Shown: positions 1 to 9,920 of the stretch, in pieces
How positions within the stretch are numbered: the stretch's first letter is position 1
Layout: every line of letters begins with the position of its first letter
NCBI GenBank assembly: GCA_963813345.1
Contig: CAWEYR010000024.1
Location: 310,001-374,000, forward strand
Length of the DNA stretch: 64,000 bases
Origin: CAWDDA01 sp963813345
Lineage (GTDB): Bacteria; Acidobacteriota; Blastocatellia; RBC074
Direction: 5' to 3'
Translations under genes and position numbers: made by a program
The notes under the pieces: generated by a model
What the model saw: the letters and a program-made list of their open reading frames with translations, nothing else
Told to the model about the DNA's origin: nothing
Databases searched by the model: none

Positions 1-397
1 TGAGAAGTTCGAGAAGAAGCGAGAGAGTTTCGAGCCGGATTCCGGAATAGCCTCGCGAAAGCGTATTCGCGCGAATCAACATGATCGCTCGTGTCGTGGC
101 GCGATCGAATGGAGCGCCTACGCCAACCGCATGACTGAGGATGATGTTACGCTGAAGGAGCTCTACCTGCTCGCGAGGGATGACCCGATCCTTGAAAGCG
201 CCAAATCCCGTAGTGATGCCGTAGGCTACCGTACCCGTCTCGAGAAGTTTCGCGACTGCCGCCGACGAAAGCTCGACGCTCGCCCTGGCGCCTTCGGTCA
301 GTTCCACGCCTGGAACATCCGGAGCGCCGCGCGCGATCCGCATCACGTCCTCTATCGTGAGACTCTTACCGTCGATGAAAAGGCGATCAGACATCAT
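1..397 (-). CDS. hutH: histidine ammonia-lyase, N-terminal part (cut by window edge)
   Basis: The minus-strand frame from two adjacent ATGs at 395-397 and 392-394 runs open to the window edge and gives about 130 residues. It starts MSDRLFIDGKSL and contains YGITTGFGAF near residue 55, which matches the Tyr-Gly-x-x-Thr-Gly-Phe-Gly motif of the histidine/phenylalanine ammonia-lyase family. The enzyme deaminates histidine to urocanate, the first step of histidine degradation. The Ala-Ser-Gly cofactor triplet lies beyond the edge, so activity cannot be judged. No Shine-Dalgarno sequence precedes the ATGs. The frame is continuous with hutI upstream, with no stop codon between them, so the protein may be made as a fusion or by reinitiation. 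It is the last visible gene of hutU-hutI-hutH. Confidence 0.9.
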   Translation of the reverse strand, partial: MMSDRLFIDGKSLTIEDVMRIARGAPDVPGVELTEGARASVELSSAAVAKLLETGTVAYGITTGFGAFKDRVIPREQVELLQRNIILSHAVGVGAPFDRATTRAIMLIRANTLSRGYSGIRLETLSLLLELL

Positions 398-1808
398 GCG
401 CGACTGAAGCCTGGGAGCGCCAGGCTCCAGCCTGGCGCGTGACATACCAAGGCCTTGGTCATACTCCACGCGCCAGGCTGGAGCCTGGCGCTCCCGGCGC
501 TCCCTGGCACTCACAGGCGGTACAACCTGCCCCTTCTTGATGACTGCGGCAACAGGGTTGCCACCCAGCACGTACGCTATCTCCCGATAATCATCGACAT
601 CGAGAATCAGCAGGTCAGCCTGCTTTCCGACCTCGATCGAGCCGACCCGGTTACCAAGACCTACGGCATGCGCTGCATTGATTGTCACGCCATTCAATGC
701 TTCCGCCGGAGTGACTCTGCAATACCGGCACGCCAGCCCCATCACCAACGGTATCGAAAGACACGGTGACGAACCGGGATTGAAGTCCGTTGAAAAAGCA
801 ACCGCCGCTCCAGCATCAATCAACGTGCGAGCGTCCGCAAACGTCATGCTCCCCAAACTGAGGTTAACTGCTGGTGTTATGACAGCAATCGCCTTTGATT
901 GAGCGATCAAGCTCACATCCCTTGTACGAATCGTGTCGAGGTGATCGAGCGAAACTGCATCGAGCTCGAGCGCCATGGCGACTCCGCCCAGATTGCTGAA
1001 TTCATCAACGTGCGCTTTAACAGGCATCCCGTGCGCTTTCCCCGCCTGAAGCACGCGGCGTGACTGCGCGACATTAAAGGCGCCGGTATCGCAAAAGACG
1101 TCCATAAAGAACGGAATGCGAGACGTACTGAAATGCGATTCACGATACCAGCGAACAGCTCGAGGAAGCATTTCTTCTATAACCAAATACACGTAGGCGT
1201 CAGGCCTTTTCGCAAACTCCGGAGGAATCGCATGCGCAGCCATGAAGGTCGGAACCAGATCGGTGTCGAGAGCCCGGTCCAGGCGCTCGATTGCCTTCAA
1301 TATCTTTATCTCTGAATCCCTTTCGAGACCGTAGCCCGTCTTGATCTCAACGGTGGTAGTTCCGAGCGCCAGCATAGCGTTGAGTCGCGGCAGCAGAAAG
1401 CGTGACCAGTTGCTCGAGTGTTGCGCTTCGCGTCGCGCGAGTGGTCGAGTGAATTCCGCCGCCGCTCGCGAGGATCTCGAGATAGTTTGCCCCTTCAATT
1501 TTCTGCTCGAATTCGTCGAGACGATTTCCTGCGAAGACCGAGTGAGTGTGCGCGTCTACAAAACCGGGAATGACAATGCGGCCGGATGCATCGATCGTTA
1601 TTTCGCCGGCAAACTCTCTGAGAACCGACTGAGTGTCGCCAACACCTATGATCTTCCCGCCGCTGATTGCAACCGCTCCCCCGGCGATCAATCCCGGGTC
1701 GAGCATCTCTTCGCCGCGCTTCGATCCGTGCTGGCTCGCGCACGTCACGAGCTGGCGGGCATCATGAATAATGAGATCAGCCTGTTTCACTTCAAGCTTG
1801 AGACTCAC
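398..1808 (-). CDS. hutI: imidazolonepropionase (one frameshift; open into hutH)
   Basis: This enzyme hydrolyses imidazolone-5-propionate to N-formimidoyl-glutamate, the third step of histidine degradation. The first 140 residues carry the metal-binding motif FVDAHTHSVFAGNR. A frameshift near 1385-1400 then moves the reading to another frame, which continues GTTTVEIKTGYGLE, FMAAHAIPPEFA, HVDEFSN and finally VLGGNPVAAVIKKGQVV. The start ATG overlaps the hutU stop (ATGA), so the genes are translationally coupled. After the expected C-terminus near 520 there is no stop codon: about 40 residues encoded by a palindromic repeat follow, then hutH in the same frame. The frameshift is probably a one-base sequence error. 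The missing stop could be real or could reflect another indel. Confidence 0.9.
413..495. repeat. 27-nt perfect inverted repeat (family B) between hutI and hutH
   Basis: The arms at 413-439 and 469-495 are perfect reverse complements built on GGGAGCGCCAGGCTCCAGCC. They flank a 29-nt spacer whose centre is itself palindromic (CCAAGGCCTTGG). Each arm also contains the smaller palindrome CGCCAGGCT/AGCCTGGCG. The element has no stop codon in the hut frame and is translated as an Arg/Ala/Gly-rich linker. Relatives lie at 9784-9908 and inside hflX at 47033-47102. Confidence 0.9.
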
Positions 1809-3457
1809 TTTCCGCGCATTGGGATGTTGATGCCGTGCTTGCGGGCAAACGAGATTGCCTCGTCGTAGCCAGCATCCGCATGACGCGCGACACCAAGTCC
1901 CGGATCCGTCGTCAGAACCCGCTCAATCCTACGCCTGGCCTCGGGCGTGCCATCTGCGACGATGACCTGTCCCGCATGAATGCTATATCCGATCCCGACG
2001 CCACCTCCGTGATGAATGCTCACCCATGTAGCCCCACCAACGGCGTTGAGGAGCGCGTTTAGCAGAGGCCAGTCAGCGATCGCATCCGATCCGTCGAGCA
2101 TGGCTTCAGTCTCTCTATTGGGGCTTGCGACCGAACCGCAATCCAGATGATCGCGTCCAATCACAATGGGAGCTCTCACCTTTCCAGAAGCTACCAGATC
2201 ATTGAAGAGCAGACCGGCCTTCATCCGCTCGCCGTATCCCAGCCAGCAGATGCGTGCCGGTAATCCCTGAAAGGCGACCTTTTGCTGCGCCATCGTGACC
2301 CAGCGTATCAGATGATCGTTTTCGGGAAAGAGCTCGATGACCTCGCGGTCAAGGGTGAGAATGTCGTCAGGATCACCGGAAAGCGCGACCCAGCGAAAGG
2401 GCCCCTTACCTTCACAAAAGAGCGGTCGAATGAAGGCGGGCACGAATCCGGGATAGTCAAATGCGCGCTCAACGCCGTGATCATAGGCGCGCTGTCTCAG
2501 GTTATTGCCATAATCAAAGACGACACTTCCCTGCTGTTGCCATTCAAGCATCGCCCGAACCTGCACGCTCATCGAATCAAGCACTTGCTCATGATAGCGG
2601 TCCGGGTCGTGCTCTCGCATCTCTTTTGCCTCGTCAAGCGAAAGACCTGCCGGAATGTAGCCGAATGTAATATCGTGCGCGGCAGTCTGATCGGTCACAA
2701 CATCGGGACGTATACCTCGCGACAAGAGTGCCGGGAAGACTTCGGCGGCGTTGGCAATGAGTCCTACAGAAAGAGCTTCACCCGATTTGACAGCCTCGTT
2801 GACAAGTGAAAGCGCTTCGTTGATATCGGCGGTTACACGGTCTATCTGTTTGAGCGACAGTCTACGCTCTGCGCGCCACGGATCAACCTCAACGATCAGA
2901 CCCACCCCACCGTTCATCGTGATCGCATGCGGCTGCGCTCCGCCCATTTCACCGAGACCTGCGGTGAGAACGAATTTCCCTCGCAGGGTGTCCCAGGCTT
3001 TCTGTCGGGCGAGCGAACCAAATGTCTCAAAGGTGCCCTGAAGAATTCCCTGAGTTCCGATGTAGATCCAGCTTCCCGCAGTCATCTGACCATACATGAT
3101 CAGTCCTTCGCGTTCCCAGCGATCGAAGTTCTCCTGCGTTGCCCAATGTGGAACGATGTTGCTGTTGGCAAGGAGCACACGCGGGGCGTCTTCGTGAGTC
3201 CGAAAGACGGCCACAGGTTTGCCGGATTGCACGAGCAGTGTTTCGTCGGGCTCAAGGTGGGTCAGCGACTCGAGTATCGCGTGAAAGCAATCCCAGTTTC
3301 TCGCTGCTTTGCCGCGGCCGCCGTAAACGATAAGGTTATCGGGATCGAATGCGACTTCAGGGTCGAGGTTGTTCTGAAGCATGCGGTAGGCAGCTTCGAT
3401 CAACCAGTTCTTGCAGGTAAGCTCCGTTCCACGCGGTGCTCTGATGGTTGGTGACAT
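1805..3457 (-). CDS. hutU: urocanate hydratase
   Basis: Intact 550-residue urocanase, the usual length for the family, which converts urocanate to imidazolone-5-propionate in the cytoplasm using tightly bound NAD+. Visible family signatures include YIGTQGILQGTFETF at residues 132-146, the glycine-rich segment LTAGLGEMGGAQ near 165, and ARICWLGYGER, where Cys404 corresponds to the conserved cysteine of bacterial urocanases. The segment RDHLDCGSVASPNRET follows. It is the first gene of the leftward hutU-hutI-hutH unit, and its stop overlaps the hutI start. Fewer than 50 bp separate it from the divergent hutG, so control elements for both must lie in that gap or within the gene starts. Confidence 0.97.
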   Translation of the reverse strand: MSPTIRAPRGTELTCKNWLIEAAYRMLQNNLDPEVAFDPDNLIVYGGRGKAARNWDCFHAILESLTHLEPDETLLVQSGKPVAVFRTHEDAPRVLLANSNIVPHWATQENFDRWEREGLIMYGQMTAGSWIYIGTQGILQGTFETFGSLARQKAWDTLRGKFVLTAGLGEMGGAQPHAITMNGGVGLIVEVDPWRAERRLSLKQIDRVTADINEALSLVNEAVKSGEALSVGLIANAAEVFPALLSRGIRPDVVTDQTAAHDITFGYIPAGLSLDEAKEMREHDPDRYHEQVLDSMSVQVRAMLEWQQQGSVVFDYGNNLRQRAYDHGVERAFDYPGFVPAFIRPLFCEGKGPFRWVALSGDPDDILTLDREVIELFPENDHLIRWVTMAQQKVAFQGLPARICWLGYGERMKAGLLFNDLVASGKVRAPIVIGRDHLDCGSVASPNRETEAMLDGSDAIADWPLLNALLNAVGGATWVSIHHGGGVGIGYSIHAGQVIVADGTPEARRRIERVLTTDPGLGVARHADAGYDEAISFARKHGINIPMRGK

Positions 3458-3475
3458 ACTCGGAAGCGCTATGCT
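3448..3475 (+). promoter_or_regulatory. possible sigma-70-like promoter for hutG
   Basis: TTGGTG at 3448-3453 and TATGCT at 3470-3475 are separated by 16 bp and lie about 30 bp before the hutG start, overlapping the 5' end of the divergent hutU. The match to consensus is only moderate. No clear operator was recognised. Confidence 0.25.
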
Positions 3476-3504
3476 AGATTCGATTATCGCAACAAACTGG
3501 ATGG

Positions 3505-4449
3505 ATGGGAATGGATCTCTTCGAGCTCACGCACCGACCGGCAGAATCGCTTCTTTTCAACCGCGGAGATGTTCACGATACGCGACTTGGTGAAGTTGTC
3601 TTGACCGATCCGAGTGATTATCCGCACGCTTCAACCGTAGTTCTTGGTTGCCCTCAGGACGAGGGAGTCAGGCGAAATCGGGGCCGCGAGGGCGCTCGCG
3701 AAGGTCCCACCGAGGTTCGCCGAGCTCTCTACAAACTAACGTCTTTTGGCATTCAGGACGAGGAACTCTTCGATCTCGGTGATCTCAGGATCGCCGAGAC
3801 GCTCGAAGAGACTCACGCGCTTCAGCATACGCTCGTGTCACAGCTCTTGAAGGACCGAAAGCGAGTTGTCGTGATCGGCGGTGGAAATGATATCTCCTAT
3901 CCTGATTGCTCTGCATTGATTGATCTTTTCCCCGACGCTGTTGCGCTCAACATCGATGCACACTTCGATGTTCGCGACGATAAGGAGTCAAACAGCGGGA
4001 CAGCGTATCGTCAACTCCTTGAGAATGCCGGTCTGAATCCAGCACGATTCTTCCAGATCGGCTATCAGCGCGCCGTGAACTCGGAAATCTACCTTGCATA
4101 CCTTGAAGATCTCGGCGTCAGTTGCATCAGTCTTGCCGAGCTGAGACATGATGGTGTCATGAAGGTGATAAGCGATATGGTGGGGCACACAGATGCTCCT
4201 GCAGCTTTCTGGGGATTTGATGTTGATGTGGTCCGATCTTCGGATGCTCCCGGAGTGAGCGCGCCGAGCCCGACTGGATTAACCGGTGAGGAGTTCTGCG
4301 AGCTGGCGCGTCTTGCAGGCGACCGCGCCAACACACGCATCATCGAGTTTACTGAAGTGAATCCCGCTTTCGATATCGACAGTCGCACTGCCAAGCTGGT
4401 CGCATTCGCAATTCACGATTTCCTCTCAGCCTCAGCGCCATCGCGTTGA
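3505..4449 (+). CDS. hutG: formimidoylglutamase (arginase/ureohydrolase family)
   Basis: A 314-residue ureohydrolase-fold protein expected to hydrolyse N-formimidoyl-glutamate to glutamate and formamide, the last step of this histidine pathway. The second and third metal motifs are canonical: NIDAHFDVRDDKE (Asp151, His153, Asp155) and FDVDVVRSSDAPG (Asp239, Asp241). The first motif reads GGGNDISYPD around residue 125, with Asn where arginase and agmatinase carry the Mn-binding His of GGDHS. Position opposite hutU supports the histidine assignment over arginase or agmatinase. The start is the first ATG of ATGGGAATG; the second ATG at 3511 is also possible. A large hairpin follows the stop directly. 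Confidence 0.9.
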   Translation: MGMDLFELTHRPAESLLFNRGDVHDTRLGEVVLTDPSDYPHASTVVLGCPQDEGVRRNRGREGAREGPTEVRRALYKLTSFGIQDEELFDLGDLRIAETLEETHALQHTLVSQLLKDRKRVVVIGGGNDISYPDCSALIDLFPDAVALNIDAHFDVRDDKESNSGTAYRQLLENAGLNPARFFQIGYQRAVNSEIYLAYLEDLGVSCISLAELRHDGVMKVISDMVGHTDAPAAFWGFDVDVVRSSDAPGVSAPSPTGLTGEEFCELARLAGDRANTRIIEFTEVNPAFDIDSRTAKLVAFAIHDFLSASAPSR

Positions 4450-4462
4450 GACGCCTCTCGCC

Positions 4463-4534
4463 GGCGCCTTCGGCGCCGCGCAAGCTAAAGCTTGAACTCA
4501 AACTCATTGGAGTTTGAGTTCAAGCTTTAGCTTG
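4463..4534. repeat. palindromic repeat, family A copy 1
   Basis: Perfect 25-nt arms at 4481-4505 and 4510-4534, each containing the core GAGTTCAAGCTTTAGCTTG or its complement, around a 4-nt loop. A second small hairpin (GGCGCCTTCGGCGCC, 4463-4477) sits just before it. The pair lies between the convergent hutG and amidohydrolase genes and could act as a bidirectional transcription barrier, although no run of T follows. Confidence 0.9.
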
Positions 4535-4568
4535 CCGCTGCCGCGCAGCGGCAGCGGTCTGCACCGAT

Positions 4569-5887
4569 TCAATCCGACATTCTGACCCACTCTCCGTTGA
4601 GCATGACTCTCTTCACGCGTCGCATAGCTCCGATATCCTTCGTCGGATCGCCTTCGACCAGCACCACATCTGCAAGCTTGCCCTTCTCGATGCTGCCCAA
4701 ACGGTCAGCGATGCGGAAAAACCGTGCATTCTCCATCGTCGCTGCAACAATCGCCTCCATCGGTGTCAGGCCGCTCGCGACAAGCAATTCCATCTCGCGT
4801 TGGTATGCCCAGCCTCGCTCTGCGTGCGGAACACTTGAGTGTGATCCAACGACCACGCGAGCGCCTGTTCGCTTGGCCATGCCTACAAACTTAAGCATCT
4901 GACTGAAGGCGCGAGTGTGCATCTCGGTCGTGGCCCGGTCGCCGGCGCGCCGCTCAAAGACTGCGAGGGTTGGGGACAGAAACACGCCGTGGCGCGCTAT
5001 CAGTTCGAGTAACGGGCGCACGCGAGGCGAGTCGAGATCAATCTCGCTCCAGACCTTGTAACGACCTTCGCGCCGCGCGTTGTTGTCAGCGAGGACGGCT
5101 TGCCGGTACTTCTCTGCCTCGCGCAGACGGTAATAGCGCCGTACCGAAAGATGTAATGTGTTCGAATCCATCAACGCCGGCTCGAATCGCATCGCCCGCG
5201 TCCACGATTTCCAGATGGGCCGTTACCGGCACTCCACGCTCGTGTGCAAGCTCCGTTGCAACCCGAATCAGCGCGAGCGGAAGACGAAAGTAGACCTTGA
5301 TTACCGAAGCGCCCTGGTCGACAAAGCGATTGACCGCAAGGCGCGTCTCTTCGGCATCGCGCACGATTATTGAATCCGTCGGATAGGCAGGTGGCGGATT
5401 ATCCAGATGGGGACCCGCAAGAAAGAGCCGTGGAATCTGCTCACCGGACTTGAGAACACTGTCATAAGCCTCGATCCACGGCTCCGGGATCCCGAGCTGA
5501 TGTAATGCCGTGGCTCAAGAAGAGTGATGGCAGCTTGCCGTCATTATCGAGGTGGAAATGCGAGTCAATCAGCCCGGGAAGGAGCGTCAGCCCTTGAGCA
5601 CTTACTACCTCTGCGTTCGGCGGAATGGGGACGGCCTTTCGCGGTCCCGAAGCGATGATCGTTTCGCCCTGCACGACAACGACAGCATCGCCGACCGGTG
5701 GACCGCCTCGGCCGTCAACCAATGTTGCTCCGACAATCGCGATCGTCCTGGCCGCGGCAGGCTTGGCAACCTGATTGATCTCGCGTATTGGACGAACGGA
5801 AACGCGCTTGGATGCCGGCGAACGCTGCGCCACAACGCCGAGACTCAGAAGCGCAATTATTACAATGGCCAGGATAACTCGCTTCAT
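4569..5887 (-). CDS. secreted amidohydrolase (two frameshifts)
   Basis: The pieces 5887-5485, 5485-5135 and 5135-4569 join into one amidohydrolase-superfamily protein of about 440 residues. It begins with a Sec-type signal sequence (MKRVILAIVIIALLSLGVVAQ), followed by VDGRGGP and the first metal motif LIDSHFHLD. The middle part has VTAHLEIVDAGDAI and GFEHITSFGTA with candidate His ligands. The last part has GSHSSVPHAERG and ends IEKGKLADVVLVEGDPTKDI, the usual C-terminal return strand of imidazolonepropionase-like metal hydrolases. Substrate cannot be told; homologues are called peptidases, prolidases or amidohydrolases. The two frame changes, near 5485 (beside GGGATCCC) and near 5135, look like indels. 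Convergent with hutG, divergent from the TonB-dependent receptor. Confidence 0.85.
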
Positions 5888-5924
5888 AAAGTAGTTCCTG
5901 TATCAGTTCCTGCAAGTATTTAGC

Positions 5925-5953
5925 TTGCAGCCCATGGTAGCAAGTGCTATATA
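5925..5953 (+). promoter_or_regulatory. candidate promoter for the TonB-dependent receptor
   Basis: TTGCAG at 5925-5930 and TATATA at 5948-5953 are 17 bp apart, with TG one base before the second box (extended -10). It lies about 140 bp before the receptor start in the divergent gap 5888-6091. Confidence 0.35.
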
Positions 5954-6091
5954 GCGCGTAGGCTGGGGTTCTGTAGCATGGAGTTCAAGGCATGCTTCAG
6001 AGTCGCACCGAGTAAGTCCCACCTCACCTATTGGCTGCGGCGCTTTGCGGGTAGTTGTTTTTTGGGTCCGTCCAGCGAAAGGAGCCAGCTC

Positions 6092-9000
6092 ATGAGAAGA
6101 ATCAATCGAATATTTGTGCGCATACTTCTGCAGGCATTTGTGACCCTGTTGTGGGTTTCTTTTGCGTTCCATAACGCTGTGATCGCAGTCGCGCAAGGTA
6201 CGAACCTGGGGACGATTCGCGGGACGGTTGCTGACGGCAGTGGCGCGGTTGTCGCTGGTGCCAGGGTTAAGGTAACTGATATCGCAACCGACCTGGAGCG
6301 CGAAGTTACTACGGACAGCGAGGGTAATTATGAGGTTACCGGACTGAAGTATGGCAACTACCGGGTCAGTGTCACAGCGCCGGGTTTCAAGACGGCATCG
6401 GCTAACCAGGTGGCACTGCGCGGCGGCGACATCGTGCGTACGGACGTCGAGCTCCAGGTTGGGGGAACCAGCGAAACGGTCGAGGTGGTTGCGACCACGC
6501 CAATCAACCTCGAGACACCGACTGTCAGCGGAACAATCACGACTCGCGAGCTCCAGGACCTGCCACGCGACAGTCGCGACATTTACACATTTCTTTACCT
6601 CAACCCGAACATCACGCAGGGCGTTGCAGATGGCTCATTCAAATTCATCGGCGCACAAAGTTACGGAGCGAGTTTCTCACTTGATGGCCAGCGCGCGAAC
6701 GGAGGTATTTTTGGAGAACCTACTTCCAGCCAGCCGTCGTTTGAAACGATTGGCGAGCTCGTCGTACTGTCGAACAACTTCACTGCCGAGTATGCAGGTA
6801 TAGCCAATGTACGTGTCGAAACGAGACGCGGTGGCAAGGACTATCACGGCTCACTCTTCTACAACAACAAGAACTCCGCACTGGCTGCGTGGTCAATTGG
6901 GGACAAGCGTGGTCAGGCGCAGTTCACCCCGACGCCGGCGTTGTCGGCATTTCCGACGCCCTATTTCAACCTCAATGAAACCGGTGGCAGCTTCAGTGGT
7001 CCGTTTCCATACAGCAAGAAGACCTTTTTCATGGTGGCTTACGAAAGACGATGGAGTGCGGCGCCTGTACCGTTTCGTAACACGACTTTGCCTCACGCAA
7101 GTCTTTACACGGGCGATTTTTCAAAGGTCAACGACGCAGCCAAACCGATCGTGCCTGCCGAGGTGACGCTAACACCCGCGGAAATCGCCGCCAACACCAT
7201 CCTGGTTGGAACAACGCGACGCTTCGTGACAATCCCGTCACGTTTGCTGAACCCGTCTACTGCTGCGCTCATCAGGACCTATTTTCCGGCAACGAGCGTC
7301 AACGCGCCGATAAATGCTGCAAACGGACGGCTCGTAGACTACTTTCAGAATCTTGGCGGACTGACAACACGCGACCTCGGCACGGTCCGCATAGACCATG
7401 ACCTGACGGGCAAGGACAAGCTTGCAGTTGTCTACAACATTCAACCGAGGAATCAGGCAACCGCCGCCGTGCAGGCTCCTTACATAGGTCTTGGTTTGAC
7501 GCAGAACGAACAGACGAATCACACGCTATCTGTCTCGCACACGCACATTTTCTCGAACTCACTCATCAACGAGGCGCGTGGTGGATTCAACTATCAATTG
7601 CTTTTCCGAAGGAGCAATACGACGCCGACCTCTTTTCTCGAAAGCATTTCCTTCGACAACAGTGACATCGAAGCATACTTTGGCGTCGTCGGAGAAAATG
7701 CGAGGCCTACCTGGGGGCATGTCGGCGTGAGTTTTGGCGGTGCGAGCTACGCTTCGTTTGCAACGGGAGGGCGCAACACGTTTCGACCGCTTGACCAGAA
7801 GCTTTATACGTTCGGTGATACGATTACATGGATCAAAGGGCTTCACACGATCAAGGGTGGCTTTGATGTCGTCTACAACGCTGCGCTCGACGGCTTCGCC
7901 AATAACCGCGGAAACCCGCGCGGTATAGTTACCTATTCAACTGGCACGCCAACAGACCGCTTCACGCGGTTTCTCATCGGTCTTTCGGCGACCACGGCCC
8001 AGTTCAATGACCGCTTGCGGCCGCCGATGGACGTCTTTAACTGGGAGCACGGTTATTTCGTTCAGGACGATTTTAGAATTCACCCCCGTTTGACGCTTTA
8101 CCTTGGAGTTCGATACGAGCTGATCACGCCGTTTATCGAACGCCAGGACCTGCTTGTGAACTTTGACCCGGATTTTCGCGGCGCGAATGGGAAGCTCGGA
8201 CGGTTCATAGTCCCGACGCAACAGACAATTCCGAACATTGACCCGCGCATGGTCGCTTATGGCGTTGTGACGGCGGATGAAGCAGGCATTGGCCGCGGGT
8301 TGATCAGAACGGACAAAAACAATCTCGCGCCAAGGCTGGGAGCGTCATGGCGCGTCGGTGAAAACAGTGTGCTTCGAGGTGGCTACGGACTCTTCTACCC
8401 GACGTCAGCGGCACAGGGTATGCGCGATCCGATCGCAACCAATGCGTTCAACCAGGGACGTACAAAGACCAGTCCGGCGGCGGCGCGTCTTGCTGGCTGG
8501 CCGGGCGGCGTGAACCCACACGGCATAAGCCCGTTCAACGGAGGTCAGCCGAATGTGCTCGGTTCGCAGCCTTCGGTGAATGCCGTGCCGTTTGATCTCG
8601 CGCAACCCCGCATTCAGCAATACAACGTCACATTTGAGCATGTGCTTCCCTGGAAGCTGGCCCTGCGCGCATCCTATCTCGGAACGAGTATCAGCGGTCT
8701 GATTGGCGGCGTCAGATTCGAACATGCTGCCGCCGAGCAATGTACCCTTCGGGACAACCACTGGCGATGGAGTCACCCCCTGCACTCCGGGAGACAACTG
8801 TCAGTTGTCAGCCGCAGATGTTGCACGGCGCCCGTTTCCAGACCTCGGTGATTTCCTCCTGACCTTTGGCAACACCGGCCGCGGGCGTACAAACGCAATG
8901 CAATTTGAAGTCAATCGACGTTTCACTCGCGGCTTCATGTTCAATGCGAGCTACACGTTGCTCGATCAGAAATCGAGTGCACCTGACACGGGTAATTCGA

Positions 9001-9750
9001 GCCTGGGTGGAACGGTTTACAATCAGTTCAATCCGGAAGTGGACTTCGGCGCCGAAGCGTTCGTGTCGCGACACCGCTTTATTGCATATGGCATCTTCGA
9101 AGTGCCATTTGGGAAGGGCCGGAGATTTGGTGGTGACACGTCGGCAGTAGTCGACGCAATTGCCGGCGGCTGGCAGATATCAACGAATATGTTTGCAAAA
9201 AGCGGTTTCGGATTCACTCCGTATTGGGTTTGTGGTAACTGCGATCCGCTCTGGCCCGGCAACATTGGCAGCGGTTCAATCGATGCGATCGGCGGCTTCG
9301 GGGGCACGTCGTTCCGTCCCACGGTCACAGGAGAACCACAACGTGCAGTCTGGAGACCGCTTTTTCGATCCAAGCGCGTTCGGGCCGCCGCCTGTAGGAG
9401 CGGACGTTTTTGACAATCCAAACGTAGCGAAACGTAATCTGCTGAAAGGTCCGGGTGCCTGGGGCGTCAACCTCGGATTGGATAAGTCTTTCCGGCTGAG
9501 CGAGCGGTTTCGTTTGCTATTCGGCGCGGAGTTCAACAACGTCTTCAATCATCCGCTTCGACCACCAAGCGGTGATCAGTCGGTCGGACTGCTCGGAACC
9601 TTCAATGTGGCAGTGAATCAGACTACACGACAGATTCAGCTTGCCTCGCTCGACCCGAATCCGGATTTTGGGCGGTTCTTTAATAGTTTCAATCAGGAAG
9701 GGATTGATAACCGCCGGACTATCCGCCTGACACTGCGTCTCACGTTTTAG
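6092..9750 (+). CDS. TonB-dependent receptor with carboxypeptidase-regulatory domain (Oar-like; two frameshifts)
   Basis: An outer-membrane beta-barrel protein of about 1,200 residues of the Oar-like type. The start at 6092 is preceded by AAAGGAG at a good distance, and MRRINRIFVR opens a signal sequence ending near AVIAVAQG. A carboxypeptidase-regulatory (CarbopepD_reg-like) domain follows (GTIRGTVADGSGAVVAGARV...YRVSVTAPGF), then a plug domain (TVSGTITTRELQDLPRDSRD) and long amphipathic barrel repeats (VRYELITPF, LRGGYGLFYP). The chain ends in TIRLTLRLTF, a typical C-terminal aromatic barrel strand. Frame changes near 8720 and 9335 split it into three segments that align end to end and look like indels. 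The ligand is unknown; such receptors import large substrates or peptides. Confidence 0.92.
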
Positions 9751-9758
9751 TGCTGGGG

Positions 9759-9779
9759 CATGTAGAACGCCTCAGGCGG
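9759..9779. repeat. small 3'-end hairpin (family E)
   Basis: CATGTAGAACGCCTCAGGCGG lies directly after the receptor stop. It has the inverted GTACNACATG-like flank and the CCGCCT/AGGCGG-type stem shared with copies at about 514, 13858, 42172, 48531 and 51593. Confidence 0.7.
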
Positions 9780-9783
9780 AGTC

Positions 9784-9908
9784 CTGGGAGCGCCGGTCTC
9801 CGACCGGCCACGAGCCGCGAAGCGTGCGAGTCGCTGGAGACACAAGGACTTGTGCTGAAGACTCGCACGCTTCGCGGCTCGTGGCCGGTCGGAGACCGGC
9901 GCTCCCAG
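9784..9908. repeat. 48-nt perfect inverted repeat (family B)
   Basis: Arms at 9784-9831 and 9861-9908 are perfect 48-nt reverse complements around a 29-nt spacer centred on CACAAGGACTTGTG. The outer part of each arm (CTGGGAGCGCC) matches the element at 413-495, while the inner part (CACGAGCCGCGAAGCGTGCG) differs. It lies between the receptor and the acyl-activating gene and ends 12 bp before that gene's ATG, so as RNA it would form a very stable hairpin near the ribosome-binding region. Confidence 0.92.
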
Positions 9909-9920
9909 CGGCGGTACTCC

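Noticed and set aside
4481..4534. Family A palindromes as intrinsic terminators
   Set aside because: No run of T follows the stems, and copies also lie inside an operon and in divergent gaps, so terminator is not supported as a general label.
5150..5180. GTTCGAATCC as a tRNA T-arm
   Set aside because: It is inside the amidohydrolase coding frame and no acceptor, D or anticodon stem can be paired around it.
5978..6091. Upstream start at 5978 for the TonB-dependent receptor
   Set aside because: ATG 6092 has AAAGGAG before it and begins a signal peptide; the extra residues have no such features.
9750..9920. N-terminal extension of the acyl-activating enzyme back to 9750
   Set aside because: It reads only the family E and B repeats; the ATG at 9921 starts at the natural beginning of the domain.
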